A stretch of 6,089 bases of DNA, taken from an uncultured Lachnospiraceae bacterium. GTDB lineage: Bacteria; Bacillota; Clostridia; Lachnospirales; Lachnospiraceae. This document shows positions 1 to 6,089 of the stretch, piece after piece; the stretch's first letter is position 1, and each line of letters starts with the position of its first letter. Made by a program: the position numbers and the translations under genes. The stretch spans positions 1 through 6,089 of the forward strand of contig CABUBX010000127.1 in NCBI GenBank assembly GCA_902489925.1, given 5' to 3'. The notes beneath the pieces are model-generated. The model was not told where the DNA came from, ran no database searches, and saw only the letters and a list, made by a program, of their open reading frames with translations.

Positions 1-324
1 CATATATTTGACTATGTGCGCAGCCATCCTGAACAGCTTTCCCAACTTCGCCGTTTTATCGACTATTATATGCCGACGACAGATAAGCTTGTTACTGCCT
101 ATAAAGAATTTGATACACAGCCAATCCAGGGTGATAATATAAAAGCGGCAAAACAGGAAATTGCAAAGGCACTTGATACAATTAATGATGCCTACGAAAA
201 GCTTTATGACAGTATGTATGCCGAAGCCGCCATGGATGTTGCCAGTGATATTTCGGTACTTCAGACGCTTTTGGCCCAGGAAGGACTGACTAAAGACGAG
301 TTTAATCATGGGAGGAAAAAATAA
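1..324 (+). CDS. xpaC: XpaC-family protein, C-terminal part (5' end cut by the window)
   Basis: The reading frame is open from base 1 and ends at a TAA (322-324), giving 107 visible residues. The visible part begins HIFDYVRSHP and continues as a mostly alpha-helical, charged chain (RRFIDYYMPTTDKL, then a long helix to the C-terminus). This resembles the C-terminal region of XpaC proteins, the family annotated as '5-bromo-4-chloroindolyl phosphate hydrolysis protein'. The annotated activity comes from an early phenotype; the biochemical role is poorly defined. N-terminal membrane segments, often present in this family, would lie outside the window. A GTG at 16 could open a 102-residue ORF, but the family-like sequence continues upstream of it without a break, so I treat it as an internal valine. 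The stop overlaps the telA start by one base, and an xpaC gene directly before a telA gene is a recurrent Firmicutes pair (xpaC-yaaN in Bacillus subtilis). That neighbour strengthens the call. The family is fairly sure; the exact function is not known. Confidence 0.82.
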   Translation, partial: HIFDYVRSHPEQLSQLRRFIDYYMPTTDKLVTAYKEFDTQPIQGDNIKAAKQEIAKALDTINDAYEKLYDSMYAEAAMDVASDISVLQTLLAQEGLTKDEFNHGRKK

Positions 325-1484
325 TGACAGATAATTTTAAAACAGATGCGCCAACACTGACCTTTGAGCCTTTTGGCGCAGAGACGAAAGAGGAGGTTGC
401 GGCCGCTCAGACAAATAAGCTGACAATTGAGCAGGAGTATGAGACTTATCCGCTCAGCGATGAAGAAAAAAAAGTCATCGATGACTTTGCCGCACAGATT
501 GACCTTTATAACAGCCAGCTTGTCCTGCAGTATGGCGCAGGCGCCCAGAAAAAAATATCTGATTTTTCAGAACAGGCGCTTGAAAACGTAAAATCAAAGG
601 ACCTTGGTGAAATCGGACAGATGCTTTCAAGTGTCGTCTCCGAACTTAAAACCTTTGACGCCGAAGAAGAAGATAAAGGTTTTTTCGGAAATATTTTCAA
701 AAAAACATCAAATAAAATGACCTCCATGAAAGCAAAATACTCAAAGGCAGAAGCCAATGTAGAAAACATATGCAAGGTGCTTGAAAGCCATCAGGTACAG
801 CTTCTTAAAGATTCGGCAATGCTTGACCAGATGTATAAGATGAACACAAATTATTATAAAGAACTCACGATGTATATTATCGCAGGAAAGAAGAAGCTTA
901 AAAAGGCAGAGCAAGAGGAAATTCCGGCAATGCTCAAAAAAGCAGAGCTTTCGGGACTTGCGGATGATATGAATGCAGCCAATGATTATACGGCTTTATG
1001 TGACCGTTTTGATAAAAAAATTCACGACCTTGAACTGACACGCATGGTGGCAATGCAGATGGCGCCGCAGATTCGCCTTATCCAAAACAACGATATCCTG
1101 ATGTCTGAAAAAATCCAGTCCATGATTGTCAATACAATTCCGCTTTGGAAAAGCCAGATGGTATTGGCCCTTGGCGTCAATCATTCAAAGCAGGCGGCAG
1201 AAGCACAGCGGCAGGTGACCGATATGACCAATGCGCTTTTAAGAAAAAATGCGGAAACCTTAAAGATGGCTTCGGTTGAAACCGCCAAAGAACTTGAGCG
1301 CGGCGTTATTGATGTGGAGACTTTGACTGCAACAAATGAGATGCTCATTTCAACGATTGATGATGTCATGAAAATCCAGAGCGAAGGCCGGGCAAAACGC
1401 CGGGATGCAGAAGCACAGCTTACAAAACTGGAAAATGATTTAAAAGTCAAACTGCTTGAAATCAATAAGAAACGAATGTCATAA
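324..1484 (+). CDS. telA: TelA/YaaN-family 'toxic anion resistance' protein
   Basis: This intact 386-residue protein is a member of the TelA family, named after plasmid tellurite-resistance genes. Chromosomal members occur widely in Firmicutes and have been linked to envelope and toxic-anion stress; their molecular mechanism is not established. The best diagnostic stretch is around residues 238-278, where LTRMVAMQMAPQIRLIQNN is followed by KIQSMIVNTIPLWKSQ, a conserved TelA core. The protein is almost wholly helical and charged, with likely coiled coil at about 140-240 and 285-380. I see no signal peptide or membrane segment, so it is probably cytoplasmic, perhaps peripherally bound. Length is typical for the family. 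The start is the ATG inside the TAATG overlap with xpaC, preceded by GGGAGG at 310-315 with 8 nt spacing, which indicates translational coupling. It ends just before a strong terminator hairpin, so it is the last gene of its operon. Actual tellurite resistance should not be assumed from the name. Confidence 0.92.
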   Translation: MTDNFKTDAPTLTFEPFGAETKEEVAAAQTNKLTIEQEYETYPLSDEEKKVIDDFAAQIDLYNSQLVLQYGAGAQKKISDFSEQALENVKSKDLGEIGQMLSSVVSELKTFDAEEEDKGFFGNIFKKTSNKMTSMKAKYSKAEANVENICKVLESHQVQLLKDSAMLDQMYKMNTNYYKELTMYIIAGKKKLKKAEQEEIPAMLKKAELSGLADDMNAANDYTALCDRFDKKIHDLELTRMVAMQMAPQIRLIQNNDILMSEKIQSMIVNTIPLWKSQMVLALGVNHSKQAAEAQRQVTDMTNALLRKNAETLKMASVETAKELERGVIDVETLTATNEMLISTIDDVMKIQSEGRAKRRDAEAQLTKLENDLKVKLLEINKKRMS

Positions 1485-1490
1485 AAATCG

Positions 1491-1548
1491 TCCTAAAAAA
1501 ATTCAGATAAGCTTTCCTTGCAAAGCCTATCTGAATTTTTTGTTTTAT
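1491..1548. terminator. Bidirectional rho-independent terminator between telA and mutY
   Basis: A perfect 14-bp stem pairs 1496-1509 (AAAAAATTCAGATA in the top strand, from 1496) with 1528-1541. After one mismatch (1510/1527) a further 5 bp (GCTTT 1511-1515 with AAAGC 1522-1526) close a 6-nt loop. The outer stem is A/T pairs, so each strand has a T run at its 3' side: TTTTTTG then TTTT on the plus strand, and TTTTTT leading into the telA tail on the minus strand. The hairpin starts 11 nt after the telA stop and ends 3 nt before the mutY stop codon, so one structure can end both convergent transcripts. That it works in both directions is inferred from symmetry. Confidence 0.88.
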
Positions 1549-2594
1549 ATATCAGGGCCAAAAACCTGAAGTGCCTTTTTGTGGGCAGTAGAAATCGGCA
1601 AAGTCTGTAATTGCACCGCTGTATAAAGGTTTTCCACACCCGGATTTTCGTAAATTACACCATAATAGATATTCATATGCCACACCTTATGTGTAAATAC
1701 ATGTTTGATTTCCTTGCCGTAGTCCGTCAAGCGCACAGACACACCGTATTCTTCTTCAAAAGCCTCCTCAAAGGCCATCGGTGACTGAACCTCATACTGA
1801 ATCAGCCCGTAAAGATTCTCAAGCAGACCTTCTTTATTTTTTACAAGAAAATATAAATCTTTGTATTTTAACACAGCCGTAATGTAATCAAATTCTGCCT
1901 TTGAACGCGGCTTTATATTTACCGGCAAAATTGAAACGGTATCCGCAGCCTTTGCCCGGCAGTAAGCTGCAACCGGACAACGCCCACAATCCGGTTTTCT
2001 CGGCGTACATATCATTGCCCCCAAATCCATCATGGCCTGATTAAAATCCGATGCATCTGTATCTTCAATCATCCAGTCCATAATGCGCTGATATTCCTTT
2101 TTTGTTTTCTCAAGGGCGATATTGTCCTGCCTGTTATAAAGTCTTGAAATAATTCTTAACGTATTTCCGTCAACGACGCCTTTAGGAATACCGTAGGCAA
2201 TACTTGCAATGGCACTGGCTGTATAATTTCCGACACCTTTAAGTTTTAAAAGCGTTTCATATTGATTTGGAAAAATTCCGCCGTTTTCATTTTCAATATA
2301 AGCAGCCGCTTCTTTAAGATGTTTTGCACGTCTGTAGTAGCCAAGCCCTTCCCAAAGCTTAAATACCGCATCGCCCTCTGCCGCAGCTAATGTCTTTGTG
2401 TCCGGAAAAGCTTTTATAAAACGTTCATAATAGCCCTTGACCGTATCAACCTGTGTCTGCTGCAGCATAATCTCACTAATCCATATATTATAAGGATTTT
2501 TAGTACGGCGCCACGGCAAATCCCTGCCGCTTGCCTTGTACCAGTCTGTCAGCGCCTTTAAAAATCCGTCCAAATCTTCTGTAAATTTTTCCAT
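1545..2594 (-). CDS. mutY: A/G-specific adenine glycosylase MutY
   Basis: MutY removes adenine mispaired with 8-oxoguanine in DNA, the last guard in the GO system against G-to-T mutations. The 349-residue protein is full length for the bacterial family. Visible landmarks are RDLPWRRT near residue 24, the catalytic glutamate E41 in SEIMLQQTQV, the helix-hairpin-helix LKGVGNYTASAIA at 118-130 with Y124, and the catalytic aspartate D142 in VVDGN. The [4Fe-4S] ligands C196, C203, C206 and C212 have the standard C-X6-C-X2-C-X5-C spacing. A C-terminal NUDIX-like 8-oxoG recognition domain follows from about 230 to 349. Its lesion-reading FSH loop appears here as FTH (300-302), a conservative Ser-to-Thr change. 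The ATG start has AAGGAG (2601-2606) 6 nt upstream. The gene is monocistronic in this window, with its own promoter at 2645-2673, and ends at the shared terminator. The four clustered cysteines rule out a plain NTH/endonuclease III reading because the MutY C-terminal domain is also present. Confidence 0.97.
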   Translation of the reverse strand: MEKFTEDLDGFLKALTDWYKASGRDLPWRRTKNPYNIWISEIMLQQTQVDTVKGYYERFIKAFPDTKTLAAAEGDAVFKLWEGLGYYRRAKHLKEAAAYIENENGGIFPNQYETLLKLKGVGNYTASAIASIAYGIPKGVVDGNTLRIISRLYNRQDNIALEKTKKEYQRIMDWMIEDTDASDFNQAMMDLGAMICTPRKPDCGRCPVAAYCRAKAADTVSILPVNIKPRSKAEFDYITAVLKYKDLYFLVKNKEGLLENLYGLIQYEVQSPMAFEEAFEEEYGVSVRLTDYGKEIKHVFTHKVWHMNIYYGVIYENPGVENLYTAVQLQTLPISTAHKKALQVFGPDI

Positions 2595-2780
2595 AAGTCT
2601 CTCCTTAATTTCAAACAGTGCCCGTTAAATTTGTCAATGTGAGTATTATAATTCCTGAAATATCAAAAATCAAGTTTTTAACACACCCGCCCATAAAAAA
2701 ATAAAAAGGATTTTTTTAATGGACATAGAATATATATATTGGAAACCTTTTGACACTTTTTTTAGCGGGAAGGTGATTTT
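2595..2780. promoter_or_regulatory. Divergent mutY/dgt intergenic region with dgt promoter candidates
   Basis: This 186-nt AT-rich stretch separates two genes that run away from each other, so it must serve both. The mutY promoter is clear (separate entry). For dgt the signal is weaker, and two possibilities are visible. One is TATATT at 2735-2740 after an AT run, with only a poor TTTTTT match at the -35 position. The other is TATAAT at 2647-2652, within the mutY -10 palindrome, with a weak TTAAAT at 2625-2630 and a 16-nt spacer; this would give a leader of about 120 nt. A- and T-tracts (2694-2717) could bend the DNA or act as an UP-like element. The dgt ribosome binding site is the GGAAGGTGAT segment at 2768-2777. 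I find no small ORF, riboswitch or terminator with a GC stem here. Confidence 0.5.
2645..2673 (-). promoter_or_regulatory. Sigma-A-type promoter of mutY
   Basis: Read on the minus strand, a -35 of TTGATT (2673-2668) and a consensus -10 of TATAAT (2650-2645) are separated by exactly 17 nt. This matches the housekeeping sigma-70/sigma-A consensus at 10 of 12 positions with optimal spacing. Transcription would start near 2638, giving a leader of about 44 nt to the mutY ATG, with the AAGGAG site in between. No operator repeat is evident around it. Assignment is by sequence only. Confidence 0.75.
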
Positions 2781-3788
2781 ATGACAATACGCGAAAGACA
2801 GGAGGCGCTTGAAAAAGCCTATTTGAGTCCCTATGCCTCTTTAAGCTGCCAATCCAAAGGACGCAGCAAAAAAGAGTCCCCCTGCGATATCCGGCCATGC
2901 TATCAGCGTGACCGCGACCGCATTCTCCATTCCAAGGCTTTTCGGCGGATGAAGCATAAAACACAGGTTTTTCTTGCACCTAAAGGCGACCACTACAGGA
3001 CGCGGCTGACACACACATTGGAGGTTGCACAAATCGGAAGAACGATTGCCAAAGCGCTTCGCATGAATGAAGACCTGACAGAAGCCATCGCTCTCGGTCA
3101 CGACCTCGGTCATACCCCCTTTGGCCACTCCGGTGAAGCTATTTTAAACAAAGTATGTCCTTATGGCTTTATCCACTCAGAGCAAAGTGTGCGCATTGTT
3201 GAGCTTCTTGAAAAAAACGGACAGGGGCTTAATCTGACATGGGAAGTAAAAAATGGCATTGCCAATCATTCCACCAGATTTATGCCGGATACACTCGAGG
3301 GAAAGATTATACGTCTTGCCGATAAAATTGCCTACATCAATCATGATATTGATGATGCCATCCGCGGGCATATCATTGTTGAAGGCGATATTCCGAAATG
3401 TTATACCGAGGTCCTTGGCAGCAGTTCAAAAGAAAGGCTGAATACCCTTGTCCACGATATTATTATAAACAGTGACGGGAAAAATGATATTATCATGTCC
3501 CCACACATTGAAGCTGCTATGCTTGGCATACGAAAATATATGTTTGCCAACGTCTACACAAATCCGAAGGCCAAAGGAGAGGAATCAAAGGCCCAGCACC
3601 TGCTTGAAGTGCTTTATGACTACTATGTAAAGCATCCTGAAAAGATGTCAGAAGAATTTGTCAACCTGATTAAGGTGGGAGAACCGACAGAAAAAACAGC
3701 CTGTGATTATATTGCCGGTATGACCGACCAGTTTGCCATTAACCGTTACGAAGAATTATGTATTCCTTCTTCATGGAAAATATATTGA
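2781..3788 (+). CDS. dgt: Deoxyguanosinetriphosphate triphosphohydrolase-like protein (HD domain dNTPase)
   Basis: Dgt-family enzymes cleave dNTPs to the deoxynucleoside and tripolyphosphate, adjusting dNTP pools in the cytoplasm. The 335-residue protein carries the HD-superfamily metal site in order: H78 in RLTHTLEV, H107-D108 in GHDLGHTPFGH, and D181 in RLADKIAYINHD. The N-terminal family signature RDRDRILHSKAFRRMKHKTQVF (residues 43-64) is also present. It is much shorter than the E. coli enzyme (505 aa) and fits the short dGTPase-like class common in Gram-positive bacteria; its preferred substrate cannot be read from sequence. The ATG start is preceded by AGGTGAT at 2771-2777, complementary to the 16S rRNA tail. 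It is the first gene of a dgt-dnaG-rpoD run; dnaG begins 17 nt after its TGA stop, with no terminator between them, so co-transcription is likely. Such placement beside primase would let nucleotide supply and replication priming be expressed together, which is inference. Confidence 0.95.
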   Translation: MTIRERQEALEKAYLSPYASLSCQSKGRSKKESPCDIRPCYQRDRDRILHSKAFRRMKHKTQVFLAPKGDHYRTRLTHTLEVAQIGRTIAKALRMNEDLTEAIALGHDLGHTPFGHSGEAILNKVCPYGFIHSEQSVRIVELLEKNGQGLNLTWEVKNGIANHSTRFMPDTLEGKIIRLADKIAYINHDIDDAIRGHIIVEGDIPKCYTEVLGSSSKERLNTLVHDIIINSDGKNDIIMSPHIEAAMLGIRKYMFANVYTNPKAKGEESKAQHLLEVLYDYYVKHPEKMSEEFVNLIKVGEPTEKTACDYIAGMTDQFAINRYEELCIPSSWKIY

Positions 3789-3805
3789 GATAGGAGTTTT
3801 TACAT

Positions 3806-5575
3806 ATGTATTATTCTGATGACCTCATTGAGGAAGTCCGCAGCCGCAATGACATCGTCGATGTGATTTCCGGCTACGTTAAGCTGCAAAAGAAGGGCAG
3901 CTCATGGTTTGGACTTTGTCCCTTCCACAACGAAAAGTCCCCTTCTTTTTCAGTCAGCCGCACAAAACAGATGTTTTACTGCTTTGGCTGCGGCAAAGGC
4001 GGCAATGTATTCACCTTCATCATGGAATACGAAAACTTCACGTTCAAAGAGGCTGTAAAGTATCTTGCCGACCGGGCAGGCATGACACTTCCCGAGACGG
4101 AGGATACGCCCGAGCAAAAGCGGGCAGCAGATTTACGAAACCAGCTTCTTGAAATCAATAAAATTGCCGCAAAGTATTTTTATTATCTGCTCACAACAGA
4201 CCACGGGGCATCTGCCATGGATTATCTGACAAACGGCCGCCGTCTTTCCAATGAAACCATTGTCCGTTTCGGTCTCGGCTATTCAGACAAGTTCAGCGAT
4301 GATTTATACCGTTATCTCAAAAGTAAGGGCTATTCGGACTCGCTGCTTAAAGAAAGCGGCCTTGTGACTTTAGATGAGCGGCGGGGCGGTACAGATAAAT
4401 TTTGGAACCGTGTCATGTTCCCAATCATGGATGCCAATAACCGGGTTGTCGGTTTTGGCGGCCGTGTAATGGGCGACGGTATGCCCAAATATTTAAACTC
4501 GCCCGAAACAAAAATTTTTGATAAAAGCCGCAATCTTTACGGCCTTAACTTTGCAAGAACCTCACGCCGCCCAAACTTTATCCTGTGCGAAGGATACCTT
4601 GATGTCATTTCGATGCATCAGGCAGGCTTCAACAACGCTGTCGCAAGTCTCGGAACGGCATTTACAAGTCCCCATGCTTCTCTTATTAAGCGCTATACCG
4701 ACGAAGTTATTTTGGCCTATGACAGTGACGGCGCAGGTGTGCGCGCCGCTTTGAGGGCCATTCCGATTCTTAAAGAAGCCGGGCTTAAAATCAAGGTGCT
4801 TCATCTGCACCCTTATAAAGACCCGGATGAATTTATTAAAAACATGGGAACCGACGCTTTTGAAAAACGTCTTGAAGAAGCAGAAAACAGCTTTATGTTT
4901 GAAATCAGTGTGATTGAAAAAAATCATGATTTCAATGACCCTCAGGGAAAAACAGATTTTTATAACGAAACGGCCAAAAAGCTTTTGGAGTTTTCGCAGG
5001 AAATCGAGCGCAACAATTATATTGAGGCCGTCGCCCGAAAGTACGGCATTGCCTTTAATGACTTACAAAAGCTTGTCAACAGCTATGGCGCAAGAATCGG
5101 TTATACAGGAGAGGAAGTCTATGAAAGACAGCAGACTCAAAAAAAGACAGCACCGGCAAAAGAAGATGCCATATTGACAAGTCAGAAGCTGCTTCTTACA
5201 TGGCTTGCCGATGACCCATCGCTTTTTAAAAAGATTACACCGTATATCGGCCCCGAAAATTTTGAAGCCCCCATTTATCATAAGGCGGCTGTCATCCTTT
5301 TTGAAGATTATGAAAAAACCGGCAAAGTTATGCCGGCCAGAATCATCAATCTGTTTGAAGATAAAGATGAACAGGCCAAAGTCGCCGAATTATTTAATAC
5401 AACGATTCATGAAGATGAGGATAAGCTCATTCATGAAAAAGCCGTCAATGATACAGTTATCCGTATACTGCGCCACAGTCTTGATATGCGCAGCAGACAG
5501 GTTCAGGATATCAAAGAGCTTCAGGATATTATTCGCCAAAAAGCTGCGCTGCAGCATTTGCATATTTCCTTATAG
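3806..5575 (+). CDS. dnaG: DNA primase DnaG
   Basis: DnaG synthesises the RNA primers for Okazaki fragments and replication start, working with the replicative helicase DnaB/DnaC. The 589-residue protein is full length. An N-terminal CHC2 zinc-binding domain holds C38, H41, C59 and C62 (LCPFHNEKSPSF and FYCFGCGKGG). The RNA polymerase core spans about 120-350, with a basic patch around FWNRVMFPI and VGFGGRVMGDGMPKYLNSPE at 199-234. Its TOPRIM fold carries the acidic metal ligands E262 (CEGYLDV) and D306/D308 (AYDSDGAG). The C-terminal part, from about 455 to the end, is a helical helicase-binding domain, the least conserved region as is usual. A charged linker (about 436-456) precedes it. The ATG start has TAGGAG (3791-3796) 9 nt upstream, inside the 17-nt gap after dgt. 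The next gene, rpoD, starts 42 nt downstream with no terminator. Nothing appears truncated or unusual. Confidence 0.98.
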   Translation: MYYSDDLIEEVRSRNDIVDVISGYVKLQKKGSSWFGLCPFHNEKSPSFSVSRTKQMFYCFGCGKGGNVFTFIMEYENFTFKEAVKYLADRAGMTLPETEDTPEQKRAADLRNQLLEINKIAAKYFYYLLTTDHGASAMDYLTNGRRLSNETIVRFGLGYSDKFSDDLYRYLKSKGYSDSLLKESGLVTLDERRGGTDKFWNRVMFPIMDANNRVVGFGGRVMGDGMPKYLNSPETKIFDKSRNLYGLNFARTSRRPNFILCEGYLDVISMHQAGFNNAVASLGTAFTSPHASLIKRYTDEVILAYDSDGAGVRAALRAIPILKEAGLKIKVLHLHPYKDPDEFIKNMGTDAFEKRLEEAENSFMFEISVIEKNHDFNDPQGKTDFYNETAKKLLEFSQEIERNNYIEAVARKYGIAFNDLQKLVNSYGARIGYTGEEVYERQQTQKKTAPAKEDAILTSQKLLLTWLADDPSLFKKITPYIGPENFEAPIYHKAAVILFEDYEKTGKVMPARIINLFEDKDEQAKVAELFNTTIHEDEDKLIHEKAVNDTVIRILRHSLDMRSRQVQDIKELQDIIRQKAALQHLHISL

Positions 5576-5617
5576 TATGGACAAAATATAAACAAATTAC
5601 CACAGGAGGATTCAACA

Positions 5618-6089
5618 ATGGATGAAAATATGCTTAAATTTATGGAAAAACTCAAAGAGCTTCTCCCTTACGCCAAACGTAAAAAGGGTGTGCTTGAAGT
5701 TCAGGAGATTAATGACTTTTTCAGCGATATTCCGCTGACAGAAGAACAGATTGAAAAAATCTATGAGTATCTCGAGGAAAACAATGTCGATGTCTTAAAA
5801 ATAACCGATGACGACGATGATGTTCCTGAACCTGATGATGATTTGCTTTTAGAGGATGAGGAGGATATCGAAAAAATCGACCTCTCAATTCCTGAAGGTG
5901 TCAGTATAGAAGACCCTGTGCGCATGTATTTAAAAGAAATCGGCAAAGTTCCTTTGCTTTCAGCCGATGAAGAAATCGAGCTTGCCAAAAGAATGGAGGA
6001 GGGTGACGCCGAAGCAAAAAAACGGTTGGCAGAGGCAAACCTTCGTCTTGTTGTCAGCATTGCAAAGCGCTATGTCGGCCGTGGTATGC
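5618..6089 (+). CDS. rpoD: RNA polymerase primary sigma factor RpoD/SigA, N-terminal part (3' end cut by the window)
   Basis: The frame stays open to the right edge and gives 157 residues plus one base. The primary sigma factor directs RNA polymerase to housekeeping promoters. Residues 1-62 form a region 1.1-like domain (KLKELLPYAKRKKGVLEVQEI, residues 11-31, then DIPLTEEQIEKIYEYLEENN). An acidic linker follows at 63-88 (DDDDD, PDDD, LEDEED). Region 1.2 begins at about 96 with SIEDPVRMYLKEIGKVPLLS. The start of region 2.1 is visible in RLAEANLRLVVSIAKRYVGRGM at the right edge. Presence of region 1.1 and the position after dnaG mark it as the primary sigma, not an alternative one. The core-binding remainder of region 2 and the promoter-reading regions 2.4 and 4.2 lie outside the window. 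The start ATG has a near-perfect AGGAGGA (5604-5610) with 7 nt spacing, better than that of dgt or dnaG, in line with the need for more sigma than primase from a shared transcript. I find no convincing separate promoter in the 42-nt gap. Confidence 0.97.
   Translation, partial: MDENMLKFMEKLKELLPYAKRKKGVLEVQEINDFFSDIPLTEEQIEKIYEYLEENNVDVLKITDDDDDVPEPDDDLLLEDEEDIEKIDLSIPEGVSIEDPVRMYLKEIGKVPLLSADEEIELAKRMEEGDAEAKKRLAEANLRLVVSIAKRYVGRGM

Noticed and set aside
16..18. GTG as the start of a 102-residue gene at the left edge
   Set aside because: The frame is open to base 1 with XpaC-like sequence (HIFDY) before it, and there is no Shine-Dalgarno upstream in the visible bases. It is an internal valine of a gene cut by the window.
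2632..2637. Perfect TTGACA on the minus strand as a second mutY -35
   Set aside because: The sequence 16-18 nt downstream has no TATAAT-like hexamer and runs into the mutY Shine-Dalgarno.
2701..2720. AAAAA-GGA-TTTTTTT as an intrinsic terminator before dgt
   Set aside because: The stem would be only A-U pairs with a 3-nt loop and no GC content. It is better read as A/T-tracts of a promoter region.
2750..2755. Perfect TTGACA on the plus strand as a dgt -35
   Set aside because: The matching -10 at 17 nt would fall at 2773-2778 (GTGATT), over the ribosome binding site and only 3 nt before the ATG. No -10-like sequence is there.
4562..4927. 121-residue minus-strand ORF inside dnaG
   Set aside because: It lies wholly opposite the conserved TOPRIM-coding part of dnaG, has no recognisable domain, and its composition follows from the complementary codons.
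5205..5591. 128-residue plus-strand ORF overlapping the 3' end of dnaG
   Set aside because: It is in another frame over the DnaG C-terminal domain, is rich in Lys/Arg/Ile/Ser as expected of a shifted frame, and has no domain. The dnaG frame is intact to its own stop.
5587..5592. TATAAA in the dnaG-rpoD gap as an internal rpoD promoter
   Set aside because: Hexamers 16-18 nt upstream (TTTCCT, ATTTCC, TATTTC) are poor -35 matches. Internal rpoD promoters are known in other bacteria, but this sequence does not support one.
5761..6060. Serine-rich 99-residue minus-strand ORF opposite rpoD
   Set aside because: The long serine runs are the antisense of the GAT/GAA/GAG-rich acidic linker and helices of RpoD. 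The plus strand encodes the clearly conserved sigma regions.
1..6089. A hidden mobile element, defence system, CRISPR array or RNA gene
   Set aside because: I found no transposase, integrase, direct-repeat array, tRNA-like cloverleaf or abrupt composition change. Every stretch is accounted for by conserved housekeeping genes and short intergenic gaps.

Overview
This window looks like an ordinary chromosomal housekeeping segment from a low-to-moderate GC Gram-positive bacterium, most likely an anaerobic Clostridia. The Lachnospiraceae (Clostridium cluster XIVa) are my best guess. The reasons are the gene order dgt-dnaG-rpoD, the xpaC-telA pair, strong AAGGAG/AGGAGG ribosome binding sites, and proteins of the usual Firmicutes type. 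The genus assignment is inference from general resemblance, not from a database match.

Layout from left to right. (1) The C-terminal part of an XpaC-family gene runs off the left edge (1-324). Its stop codon overlaps the start of an intact TelA-family gene (324-1484) as TAATG, so the two form one translationally coupled unit. (2) A long hairpin with T tracts on both sides (about 1496-1541) sits between telA and the convergent mutY gene, and can serve as a terminator for both. (3) mutY (1545-2594, minus strand) encodes the adenine glycosylase of 8-oxoguanine repair and has all its catalytic and iron-sulfur residues. (4) A 186-nt divergent intergenic region (2595-2780) holds a clear sigma-A-type promoter for mutY (TTGATT-17-TATAAT). 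Its -10 lies in an 8-bp palindrome that also reads TATAAT on the plus strand. (5) dgt (2781-3788), dnaG (3806-5575) and the 5' part of rpoD/sigA (5618 to the right edge) lie head to tail with gaps of 17 and 42 nt and no terminator. This is the Gram-positive form of the 'macromolecular synthesis' operon, with a dNTP triphosphohydrolase in the first position.

Functionally, the right half joins dNTP pool control (Dgt), replication priming (DnaG) and the primary sigma factor (RpoD), with a DNA repair gene (mutY) transcribed away from them. The left half is a separate envelope/stress-associated xpaC-telA unit. I see no mobile element, CRISPR array, RNA gene, pseudogene or foreign-looking island, and I do not find a previously undescribed system here. 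The findings are modest regulatory and sequence details.
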